35,275 nt of DNA from Candidatus Allofournierella merdigallinarum (GTDB lineage: Bacteria; Bacillota; Clostridia; Oscillospirales; Ruminococcaceae): NCBI GenBank assembly GCA_019117205.1, contig DXAC01000109.1, positions 1-35,275 on the forward strand, given 5' to 3'. Shown here piece by piece: positions 1 to 6,333 of the stretch. The position numbers were made by a program, and so were the translations under genes. The notes under the pieces are model-generated. The model had not been told where the DNA came from, made no database searches, and saw nothing but the letters and a program-made list of their open reading frames with translations. Numbering within the stretch: the first letter of the stretch is position 1; each line of letters starts with the position of its first letter.

Positions 1-55
1 CGGCCAGGCCGAGAGCCAGGCACAGGGTCAGGCACAGGGCAAGAAACTTTTTCAT
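1..55 (-). CDS. metQ: Methionine ABC transporter substrate-binding lipoprotein, N-terminus only
   Basis: Only the first 18 codons are in the window; the gene runs off the left edge. The ATG at 55-53 follows an AAAAAGGAG ribosome binding site about 11 bases upstream. The visible residues (MKKFLALCLTLCLALGLA) are a basic start followed by a hydrophobic stretch, as in a signal peptide; the expected lipobox cysteine would lie just beyond the edge. The gene follows metN and metI on the same strand after an 85-base gap, which is the standard metNIQ order. MetQ homologues are membrane-anchored lipoproteins that bind methionine outside the cell and pass it to MetI. The assignment rests on position and the signal peptide, not on a visible binding domain. 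Confidence 0.72.
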   Translation of the reverse strand, partial: MKKFLALCLTLCLALGLA

Positions 56-140
56 GGTCGGTACACTCCTTTTTTCTGAAAGGTTATCTCTTAAAGCCGC
101 CGGAAAAACCCCTCTTTGCCGGGCGGCCTTAATACTGCGT

Positions 141-809
141 TCAGCGGTTGCGCTTGTCGGACTTGCGGGCCAAAAAGCTGCACACGCTCTGGATGATGCA
201 CACCAGGATGACCACCAGCACAACGGTGGCGTACATCACGTCGGTCTGGTAGCGCTGGTAGCCGAAGCGGAAAGCGATGTTGCCCAGGCCCCCCGCGCCC
301 ACCGCGCCGGTGACGGCGGTGTAGCCGAAGATGGTGATGATGGTGATGGAAAGGCCCCGCAGCAGGCTGGGCACGCTCTCCACCAGCAGCACCCGGGTGA
401 TGATCTGCCAGTTGGTGGCGCCCATGCAACGGGCGGCCTCCACCACGCCCTGGTCGATCTCCTCCAGGCTTTGCTCCACCATGCGGGCCACAAAGGGGGC
501 CGCGGCGATGGCCAGCGGCACGTTGGCGGCGGTGGCGCCGATGGAGGTGCCCACCAGCAGCCGGGTCACCGGCAGCACGAAGAAGATGAGGATCATAAAG
601 GGGATGCTGCGGAACAGGTTCACCAGCCAGCCGAACACCGCGTTGAAAGTGGGGGCCGCCATGATGCCCCCCGGGCGGGTGGTGGTGAGCAGCACCCCCA
701 GGGGCAGCCCGATGACGTAGGCCGCCAGGGTGGGCACGAAAGTCATGTATAAAGTTTCCAGCGTGCCCTCGGCCAGCAGGTCGCCGTACTCGGCAAGAAA
801 CTCAACCAT
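141..809 (-). CDS. metI: Methionine ABC transporter permease MetI
   Basis: A 222-residue integral membrane protein with about five TM segments, the usual size for MetI. It forms the membrane channel of the high-affinity methionine importer. The EAA loop that contacts the ATPase is visible around residues 124-140 (EAARCMGATNWQ), and the segment around 66-72 (LFRSIPF) and the glycine-rich GAVGAGGLG stretch are typical of MetI. The chosen ATG at 809 overlaps the end of metN by 8 bases, suggesting translational coupling. An in-frame start further upstream would lie inside metN and has no support. It belongs to the T-box controlled metN-metI-metQ operon. Confidence 0.93.
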   Translation of the reverse strand: MVEFLAEYGDLLAEGTLETLYMTFVPTLAAYVIGLPLGVLLTTTRPGGIMAAPTFNAVFGWLVNLFRSIPFMILIFFVLPVTRLLVGTSIGATAANVPLAIAAAPFVARMVEQSLEEIDQGVVEAARCMGATNWQIITRVLLVESVPSLLRGLSITIITIFGYTAVTGAVGAGGLGNIAFRFGYQRYQTDVMYATVVLVVILVCIIQSVCSFLARKSDKRNR

Positions 810-1554
810 TGTCCCGCGCCTCCTTTTTGCCCAGCAGCAGCCGGGCCACCTCGCTTTGGGGGTTTTCAAAAATCTCGGCGGTGTCGCCCTGCTCCACAAA
901 GCGGCCCTCGTCGATGACCACCATCCGGTTGCAGATGGAGCGCACCACCCCCAGCTCGTGGGTGATGACGATGATGGTGACCCCCAGCTTTTTGTTGATG
1001 TCCACCAGCAGTTCCAGCACGCTTTTGGTGGTGAGGGGGTCCAGGGCGCTGGTGGGCTCGTCGCACAGCAGCACCTGGGGCTCGCTGGCCAGCGCCCGGG
1101 CCAGGGCCACCCGCTGCTTCTGCCCGCCGGACAGCTGGCTGGGGTAGCTGTTCGCCCGGCTGGAAAGGCCCACCAGCTCCAGCAGCTGGGCCACCCGGGC
1201 GTTCACCGCGGCCTTGTCGTATCTGCCCAGCTTCAGCGGAAAGGCCACGTTCTCGGCCACCGTCTTCTGCATCAGCAGGTTGTAGCCCTGGAACACCACC
1301 CCCATCTGCCGGCGGGCGGCCCGCAGGTCCGCCCCGGAGAGGGCCGCCAGGTCCCGGCCGTTCAGCAGGATCTGCCCCTCGGAGGGCTTTTCCAACAGGC
1401 ACAGACAGCGCAAAAGGGTGCTCTTGCCCGCGCCGCTCATGCCGATGACCCCGAATATGTCGCCGTCCTGGATGACCGCCGACGCCTGGCGCAGGGCCAC
1501 CACCTTGCCGCTTTTCTCGGTGAATACTTTGCCTAAGTTCTTGATTTCGATCAT
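802..1554 (-). CDS. metN: Methionine ABC transporter ATP-binding protein MetN, short form
   Basis: A 250-residue ABC ATPase powering methionine import. Walker A (GMSGAGKST) is at residues 38-46, the Q-loop at 88-89, the signature LSGGQ at 141-145, Walker B (VLLCDEPT) at 161-168 and the H-loop histidine at 199. The start at 1554 (MIEIKNLG) is where the ABC domain begins; upstream in-frame codons fall inside the T-box leader. Classical MetN proteins such as that of E. coli (about 343 residues) carry a C-terminal NIL/ACT domain that binds methionine and inhibits transport. This protein stops about ten residues after the ATPase core, so that domain is absent. MetN rather than another amino-acid ATPase is supported by the MetI-type permease next to it and the Met-specific leader. 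Confidence 0.9.
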   Translation of the reverse strand: MIEIKNLGKVFTEKSGKVVALRQASAVIQDGDIFGVIGMSGAGKSTLLRCLCLLEKPSEGQILLNGRDLAALSGADLRAARRQMGVVFQGYNLLMQKTVAENVAFPLKLGRYDKAAVNARVAQLLELVGLSSRANSYPSQLSGGQKQRVALARALASEPQVLLCDEPTSALDPLTTKSVLELLVDINKKLGVTIIVITHELGVVRSICNRMVVIDEGRFVEQGDTAEIFENPQSEVARLLLGKKEARDNG

Positions 1555-1900
1555 GGTGCTCTTTTCTTCACTCCAACTCGTGTCGCGTGCCCCAAAGGGC
1601 GAATAAAAAAGCTCCCGTCCCTGCACAGCAAGGACGAGAGCCGAAAAACAGCTTCGTGGTACCACCTTGGTTCGCCTTTTCCCTTGCGGGAAAAAGCCTT
1701 GGGGGCTGCGCCGGCGGTGCCGGTTACAGCCTGGCGCTTTAACGGGCGCACCCGTTGCGGATTTAAGGCTCCTGCCTCTCATCCGCACGACTCGGAGGCC
1801 ATGTTCGGTTTCCTGTGCCTTGCCCGCTTTCACCTGCCCGGGCTCTCTGAAAAGGCCGATGCCGAAAACCTACTCTTCTCGTCAACGTCTTTGCGTATAT
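1555..1900 (-). ncRNA. T-box riboswitch leader, methionine-specific
   Basis: Read on the minus strand, the leader upstream of metN holds the T-box signature AAGGTGGTACCACG (within 1651-1668) followed by a terminator at 1640-1605. The TGGT of the T-box bulge would pair with a tRNA 3' end ACCA. Stem I shows the AGAG/TAGG region near 1880 and a specifier context GAACATGGCCTCCGAG, in which ATG (1802-1800) occupies the specifier position, so uncharged tRNA-Met is the predicted ligand. Uncharged tRNA would favour the antiterminator and turn on metNIQ. The ligand call comes from reading the specifier alignment by eye; the fit with a methionine transporter supports it. Confidence 0.88.
1605..1640 (-). 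terminator. T-box regulatory terminator
   Basis: On the minus strand CTCTCGTCCTTGC pairs with GCAGGGACGGGAG (13 pairs including G-T wobbles) around a three-base loop, followed by C and six T. The 5' arm lies just after the T-box antiterminator bulge, so the two structures are alternatives as in other transcriptional T-boxes. Confidence 0.88.
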
Positions 1901-1906
1901 ACCATT

Positions 1907-1935
1907 ATCATACCCGCGGCGGCGGGGTTTGTCAA
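1907..1935 (-). promoter_or_regulatory. Sigma-A promoter of the metNIQ T-box operon
   Basis: On the minus strand TTGACA (1935-1930) is followed after exactly 17 bases by TATGAT (1912-1907). This near-consensus promoter would start transcription near 1900, at the 5' end of the T-box leader. Its -35 box lies only 7 bases beyond the stop codon of the small gene upstream. Confidence 0.88.
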
Positions 1936-1942
1936 GAACTTT

Positions 1943-2080
1943 TTACCGCGGCTGCCGCAGATACTTCACGCAGGCCAGGATGACCACCGTGTAAAAGCCC
2001 AGCCGCAGGATGGTCTCGGCAAGATCGAACAGGCCGGAAAACAGGGCGAACAGCTGGTGGAACTGGGGGCCGGGGCCCAT
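1943..2080 (-). CDS. Small single-TM membrane protein (45 aa), unrecognised
   Basis: A 45-codon reading frame with a convincing ribosome binding site (AAAGGAG, about 8 bases before ATG at 2080) that begins 21 bases after the stop of the upstream gene. The protein starts MGPGPQFHQLFALF and has one hydrophobic stretch around residues 18-38 (ETILRLGFYTVVILACVKY) with a basic C-terminal tail ending RQPR, so a small inner-membrane protein is likely. I do not recognise a family. Its position directly behind the 287-residue membrane protein suggests the two are co-transcribed and may work together. The short length makes this less certain than neighbouring genes. Confidence 0.62.
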   Translation of the reverse strand: MGPGPQFHQLFALFSGLFDLAETILRLGFYTVVILACVKYLRQPR

Positions 2081-2101
2081 AGGGGCCGCTCCTTTCTTTT
2101 C

Positions 2102-2965
2102 TTAAAACAGGTCGGGCAGCACGTTGCCCAGCCACAGGCCGAAGACGTAGCTGACCGTGTTGGCCACAAAGGCGTAGAGCACCGGGGTGCCCTTGTTCTC
2201 GGGCTTTTTCAGCGTGAGCCGGAAGACCACCGCCTCCACGCCGAACACCGCCAGCTCCAAAAGGGGATAGAGCAGCCACATGGCCAGCCACCCGGAGTGA
2301 TAGGCGGTGATGTTCAGCGCCAGGTTCAGCGCCAGCTGGGTGGCCAGGTTGGTGAGCAGCAGTACTTTCAGATACCGGCGCTTGAGATAGCCGAAAGGCA
2401 GGGCGATGAGCAGCTCCACCGCCAGGGTGAGCACCAGGCGGGCGGCCAGGCCCAGCGCCTCGCCCAGGTAGTCGTAGTTGCGATAGACCGGGATGGTCAG
2501 CGTCCCGTCGGCGCCGGACAGGTCCAGGCCGGTGAGGTCCAGCCGGTAAACGGCGGCAAAGGCATACCGCTCCAGCGGCTCGGACAGGGCGTAGGCGCCG
2601 GTGTCCGGGAACCAGAGCAGGATCTTGAAGCGCTGGGGGGCCATGTAGTTCCAGGCGGCGCTCGCCTCGTCCGACACCTGGGCCTGCCACTGCAAGAAAT
2701 GGTAGCCGTCCTCGTCCTCAAAGGCGGAGAAAGCCTCCCAGGCGGGCTGCTCGCCGGGGTCGAACCAGTCCGGCATCTCGCTGCCGGGCAGGTTCCAGGG
2801 GCCGATCACCGTCTGCTCGGCCAGCAGGGTCACCCAGCAGCTTTGGGTCAGGCCCACCGTCTGCACCTCCACACTGGGCTTGGGGCCCATGTCCGCGAAA
2901 GCGGCAAAGGGCACGGCCAGCGCCAGCGCGAGAAAAACCAAAAGGGCGGTAAACTTCCTTTTCAC
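2102..2965 (-). CDS. Secreted-domain/four-TM membrane protein, unrecognised
   Basis: A 287-residue protein with a clear signal peptide (residues 1-24, cleavage likely after AFA), an extracytoplasmic domain of about 140 residues beginning DMGPKPSVEV and rich in Trp, Asp and Pro, and then four hydrophobic segments at roughly 168-192, 197-220, 222-245 and 262-285. The GTG start is supported by AAAGGAGG about 9 bases upstream. I cannot assign a family or function. The topology suggests a surface-exposed N-terminal domain tethered by a helical bundle, as in some envelope sensors or assembly proteins, but that is only a shape argument. It has its own predicted promoter and precedes the 45-residue membrane protein. 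Confidence 0.85.
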   Translation of the reverse strand: MKRKFTALLVFLALALAVPFAAFADMGPKPSVEVQTVGLTQSCWVTLLAEQTVIGPWNLPGSEMPDWFDPGEQPAWEAFSAFEDEDGYHFLQWQAQVSDEASAAWNYMAPQRFKILLWFPDTGAYALSEPLERYAFAAVYRLDLTGLDLSGADGTLTIPVYRNYDYLGEALGLAARLVLTLAVELLIALPFGYLKRRYLKVLLLTNLATQLALNLALNITAYHSGWLAMWLLYPLLELAVFGVEAVVFRLTLKKPENKGTPVLYAFVANTVSYVFGLWLGNVLPDLF

Positions 2966-3009
2966 GATGCAGCGCCTCCTTTTTGCTCAGCAAGGCTTTT
3001 TCCTCTTTC

Positions 3010-3015
3010 ATCATA
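3010..3015 (-). promoter_or_regulatory. Extended -10 promoter for the 2102-2965 gene
   Basis: On the minus strand TGGTATGAT matches an extended -10 element (TGnTATAAT type) about 45 bases upstream of the GTG start. The hexamer 17 bases further upstream (CTGTTT) is a poor -35, as is common for extended -10 promoters. Confidence 0.55.
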
Positions 3016-3078
3016 CCATGAAAAAAGGCGAAAAACAGCCGGCGGCGTGGGTTTGTAAGGGTTTTGTCACATGGCGCG

Positions 3079-4116
3079 TCAATAGAGCCAGCGCAGCCAT
3101 GCCAGCGGTTTTTTCTGCGCGGCCAGCGCCACCGCCAGTGAGAAGACCAGCGACAGGGCCAGCACCAGGGCGAACAGCGCCCAGCCGCCCAGCGAAACGC
3201 CCAGCACCCAGCACGCGAAGCCCACCGCCCGCCAAACCAGGATGTGGCTGCAATACACCAGGGTGCTCATGGAGCGCAGCAGCCGGTGGACCGGGCGGGA
3301 GGGAGCCTGCACCAGCAGCAGGGCGCTGACCAGGAACCAGGCGGCGGGGGCAGTGAACAGGTAGAAGTCGGGGAAGATCTCCAGGCCGGCGGCGGCGGTC
3401 ATCCGGCGGAGCAGCAGTACCTCGGCCATCAGCGCCGCGAGGCTCACCGCCAGCCCGGTCAGCACCCGGGTGCGGGGCTGCGCCTTTGCCCGGGAGAGGG
3501 CCAGGCCCAGCGCCACATAGAAAAACCCGAAGAACAGGCCGCTTCGGCTGCCGCCCAGGGCTTCCACAAAGGCGTGCAGCGGCGCGGCCACCGCGGGTAT
3601 CCGGTCCAGCAGCGGGGCGTAGGCCTGCCCCAGCAGGCCCAGCAGATAAAACACGCTGCTCACCGCCACCGTGCCCCGGGCGCTCAGCCCCAGGCGCAGA
3701 CAGCCCCAGCACAACGCCACCGCCCAGAGCAGCGCCGCCAGATACCACAGCACCGACCAGCTGCCGTCCACCAGCACCCGCCAGAGCACCTCGGCGGGGC
3801 GGGTGAGAAAGGCGATGGACTCCCGCTCGTAGGGGGGCGTCAGGATGACCAGCGCCAGGTAGCAGAGAGCCGTCCAGAGCAGATACAGCCGCCCCACCCG
3901 GAACAGGTAGCCCCGGATGCGTCCGTCGTCCGGCCCGCCGGGCATCTTGCAAAACAGGAAATACCCGGCGCAGACCAGGAAAAAGGGCACAGCCAGCCGG
4001 CTGATGAACTGGTTGAACAGGGCCAGGCCCGGGCCCAGGTGAAGCAGCACCACCAGCAGTGCCGCGGCGAATTTCGCAAGGTCGATGGAGGCGTAGCCTC
4101 CGCGAGGCTGTGTCAT
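3079..4116 (-). CDS. Acyltransferase-3 family membrane O-acyltransferase
   Basis: A 345-residue multi-TM protein of the acyltransferase-3 family, the group that O-acetylates or O-succinylates exopolysaccharides, peptidoglycan and lipopolysaccharide. The family-typical N-terminus is visible: YASIDLAKFAAALLVVLLH carries the Asp-containing first helix and conserved His (here H22 region), followed by about nine further hydrophobic segments and a short C-terminus. No fused SGNH domain is present. The ATG at 4116 follows AAAGGAG by 9 bases; the open frame extends upstream but through the promoter. It sits alone between its own extended -10 promoter and the next gene downstream. The acceptor cannot be read from sequence; a surface glycan is plausible given the neighbourhood. 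Confidence 0.82.
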   Translation of the reverse strand: MTQPRGGYASIDLAKFAAALLVVLLHLGPGLALFNQFISRLAVPFFLVCAGYFLFCKMPGGPDDGRIRGYLFRVGRLYLLWTALCYLALVILTPPYERESIAFLTRPAEVLWRVLVDGSWSVLWYLAALLWAVALCWGCLRLGLSARGTVAVSSVFYLLGLLGQAYAPLLDRIPAVAAPLHAFVEALGGSRSGLFFGFFYVALGLALSRAKAQPRTRVLTGLAVSLAALMAEVLLLRRMTAAAGLEIFPDFYLFTAPAAWFLVSALLLVQAPSRPVHRLLRSMSTLVYCSHILVWRAVGFACWVLGVSLGGWALFALVLALSLVFSLAVALAAQKKPLAWLRWLY

Positions 4117-4164
4117 AGTGATCTGCTCCTTTGGCGGCCCTGGCGGGGCGGGATTGTTACAAAA

Positions 4165-4170
4165 ATAATA
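4165..4170 (-). promoter_or_regulatory. Extended -10 promoter for the acyltransferase gene
   Basis: On the minus strand TGGTATTAT, an extended -10 element, lies about 50 bases upstream of the ATG at 4116 in an AT-rich patch within GC-rich DNA. The -35 region is weak. Confidence 0.5.
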
Positions 4171-4232
4171 CCATATTCGACGCCGCGGGAACAGCCCTTT
4201 TTGCGCCCGGCGCGGAAAAGCGGCCGGCGCGG

Positions 4233-4269
4233 GGACGAAAAACGGGCGCCCCCGCGAAAGGGGCGCCCG
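4233..4269 (-). terminator. Intrinsic terminator of the amidotransferase gene
   Basis: A 10-bp perfect stem (CGGGCGCCCC at 4243-4252 with GGGGCGCCCG at 4260-4269) around a seven-base loop, followed on the minus strand by TTTTTCG. It starts 11 bases after the stop codon of the amidotransferase gene. Confidence 0.82.
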
Positions 4270-4280
4270 CACGAAAGACC

Positions 4281-5399
4281 TTATTTTTCCTCCCAGATGG
4301 GCTCTTTGAGCATCCAGCGGCCGTATTCATCCTTGTAGAAGATGTCCCGGTTGTAGAACTTGTCGATGATGGCCCAGAACTCCGCCTCGGAGTAGCCGCA
4401 GAACGCGCAGAAGTCCCGCACGCACAGGGGGTCCAGCGCGCCGTCCCGCGCCTTGATGATGGGAATGGCCTCCTCCCGGGTCATCATGCCGTAGCGGATG
4501 TAGCGGGCGGTGTAGTCGGTGGCGGCGGCGTGGCCGAACTTGGGGTACTTCAGCCAGCTGTGCACAAGGTAGGCCCGGCTGTCGATCTGGTCGAAGTTCT
4601 CGGCGTGGTGGGCCCGGTCCCACTCGTGGGTCAGGTCGTGGAAGCCCCGGCTCTTGGCCAGCTGGTAGTTTTTGTAGCTGTTCCAGGGCAGGAAATAGCT
4701 CAAATAGAACGGATCCAGCCTGGCCAGCTCCTCGGCGGTGGGGGCCTTGGTCAGGGCCAGGTCGTTCTCGCTTACGCCGTAGCTGAGCAGCTCCTCGGTG
4801 GGGAAGCCCACCGCCACGCCGTTCTCGATCTGGCCGCGGGCGGAGTAGGTCTCCTCGTCGGCGTTGCCGCCGTACTCAAAGCTCACGTTCTCGCCGTAGC
4901 AAAGCAGGGGTGTGTTGAACTTCAGGGCCATGTGCAGCGGGAAAGTGTAGATCAGCCGGTCCACATACCAGGTGGGCTTGCCGTACTTCTCGAAGAAAGC
5001 CCGCATCAGGGTCTTCTGGGCTTTGATGTTGGGCTTGCAGCTGATGATGGTGCAGCCAAAGGCCTCGGAGATGTTCTTCAGGTTGTGCTTGCCCGCCTCG
5101 GTCATGGGGAAGTTGTCCTCCACGCTGAAGAGGATGGGGTTCATCTTCATGACCTCTTTGAGGATGTACACCTGGAAGTGGCTGTCCTTGCCACCGCTCA
5201 CCGCCACGGCGCAGTCGTAGCCGCCGGGGCCGTTGCAGCCCCGGTACTTGTCGCACAGAGCCTCGAATTCTTTCCAGCGGGCGTCCCAGTCCACCTGGGC
5301 GCGGCTCTCGTAGTGGCGGCAGGCGCTGCACACGCCCTCGGCGTCAAAGGTGATGCCCGGCCGGGTGTCGGGCATGGTGCACTTTTTACAGTATTTCAC
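4281..5399 (-). CDS. N-acetyl sugar amidotransferase (WbpG/PseA/WbuX family)
   Basis: A 372-residue PP-loop ATPase-like protein. Enzymes of this family convert an N-acetyl group on a surface sugar to an acetamidino group, as PseA does for pseudaminic acid and WbpG for a mannosaminuronic derivative. Visible signatures are the N-terminal zinc-type cysteines (CKKC at residues 4-7, CSAC at 24-27), the PP-loop SGGKDS at 68-73, and cysteines in the C-terminal CVRDFCAFCG segment. The GTG start at 5399 has AGGGAGG 9 bases upstream; a TTG seven codons earlier overlaps that site and is less likely. It is a one-gene transcript. No HisH/HisF-type glutaminase partner is adjacent. Its presence about 7.5 kb from a legionaminic acid operon suggests, but does not prove, an amidinated nonulosonate. 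Confidence 0.88.
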   Translation of the reverse strand: MKYCKKCTMPDTRPGITFDAEGVCSACRHYESRAQVDWDARWKEFEALCDKYRGCNGPGGYDCAVAVSGGKDSHFQVYILKEVMKMNPILFSVEDNFPMTEAGKHNLKNISEAFGCTIISCKPNIKAQKTLMRAFFEKYGKPTWYVDRLIYTFPLHMALKFNTPLLCYGENVSFEYGGNADEETYSARGQIENGVAVGFPTEELLSYGVSENDLALTKAPTAEELARLDPFYLSYFLPWNSYKNYQLAKSRGFHDLTHEWDRAHHAENFDQIDSRAYLVHSWLKYPKFGHAAATDYTARYIRYGMMTREEAIPIIKARDGALDPLCVRDFCAFCGYSEAEFWAIIDKFYNRDIFYKDEYGRWMLKEPIWEEK

Positions 5400-5442
5400 G
5401 GGTGGGTCCCTCCCTGTCAAATAATCAGGTCTCAGCGGTGTT

Positions 5443-5448
5443 ATTATA
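5443..5448 (-). promoter_or_regulatory. Extended -10 promoter of the amidotransferase gene
   Basis: On the minus strand TGGTATAAT is a perfect extended -10 element, 44 bases upstream of the GTG start at 5399. No good -35 box is present at the usual distance. Confidence 0.68.
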
Positions 5449-5569
5449 CCACGGGCGGGGCGGGGATACCAGCCTTTTTAAAAAAACTGCCCGCCGCCGG
5501 AGACGCGGCCGTGTAAATTCGGCATACGGATATGAAGAATTGGTCTGGAAAAGCAAAGCCGGGCCGTGC

Positions 5570-5575
5570 TACAAT
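5570..5575 (+). promoter_or_regulatory. Extended -10 promoter of the two-component operon
   Basis: TGCTACAAT (TGnTACAAT form) lies 23 bases before the response regulator start. The region 17 bases upstream has no clear -35 box, so the assignment depends on the extended element and position. About 120 bases separate it from the divergent amidotransferase promoter. Confidence 0.5.
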
Positions 5576-5598
5576 GGATAGGAAACGGAGGGATGACC

Positions 5599-6333
5599 GT
5601 GTGGAACGCAGCCATATGTGATGACGACGCCGCCGAGCGCCGGCGCACGCTGGAACTGGTCCAGGCCTGGGGCGCCCAGCGGCCGGAGCTGCGGCTCCAG
5701 GCCCGGGATTTCGCTTCCAGCTCGGCGCTGCTTTTGTCCAAAGGGGCGGTGGACTTCGAGGTGTATCTGCTGGACGTGCTCATGCCCGAGACGGACGGCA
5801 TTCAAACGGGGCTGGAGCTGCGCAGGCTGGGGGCGAAAGGGGAGATCATCTACCTCACCGCCACCCGGGATTTCGCGGTGGAGTCCTACCAGGCGGAGGC
5901 GCTGGCCTATCTGCTCAAGCCGGTGGAAAAGCAGGCGCTGTTCGCTGCGCTGGACCGGGCGGCCCAGCGGCTGAACGGCCGGCGGGCGGGCGAGCTGCTG
6001 GTGCACACCGCCGAGGGAGTGCGCCGGCTGCCCTTAGACAGCCTGCTCTGGGTCGAGCGGGCGGGCCGGCGGATGATCTGCCGCTGCACCGGCGGTGAGG
6101 CGGTGATGAGCACCAGCCTGCGCACCTCTTTCGCGTCCACCCTGGCGCCGCTGCTGCAGGACGGCCGCTTTGCCCTGTGCGGGGCCAGTTATCTGGTGAA
6201 CCTGCGCCATGTGAGCGCGGTGGAAAGCGGCCTGGTGAAGATGGACGACGGCTCGGCCCTGCCGCTGCCCCGGCGGGCGGCCGCCGGCTTCAAGCGGGCC
6301 TGGATGAACCATTGGCTGGAGGAAAGCGTATGA
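5599..6333 (+). CDS. LytTR-family response regulator
   Basis: A 244-residue transcription factor of the AgrA/LytR type. The N-terminal receiver domain (about residues 1-120) shows the acidic pocket CDDD at 7-10, the phosphoacceptor D59 in LLDVLMPE and the conserved lysine K107 in LLKP. The C-terminal part (about 130-235) is a LytTR DNA-binding domain with the WVER and SYLVNL..V segments. The GTG at 5599 is 7 bases from GGAGG; an ATG two codons earlier (5593) sits directly against the GGAGG and is less likely. The stop overlaps the kinase start (ATGA), so the two are translationally coupled. Target promoters are unknown; LytTR proteins commonly control surface or secreted products. Confidence 0.92.
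   Translation: MWNAAICDDDAAERRRTLELVQAWGAQRPELRLQARDFASSSALLLSKGAVDFEVYLLDVLMPETDGIQTGLELRRLGAKGEIIYLTATRDFAVESYQAEALAYLLKPVEKQALFAALDRAAQRLNGRRAGELLVHTAEGVRRLPLDSLLWVERAGRRMICRCTGGEAVMSTSLRTSFASTLAPLLQDGRFALCGASYLVNLRHVSAVESGLVKMDDGSALPLPRRAAAGFKRAWMNHWLEESV

Noticed and set aside
1667-3058. Plus-strand open frame (463 codons) across the T-box leader and the 2102-2965 gene
   Set aside because: It is antisense to the T-box, promoter and a signal-peptide protein; it is Gln/Gly/His-rich and lacks a ribosome site.
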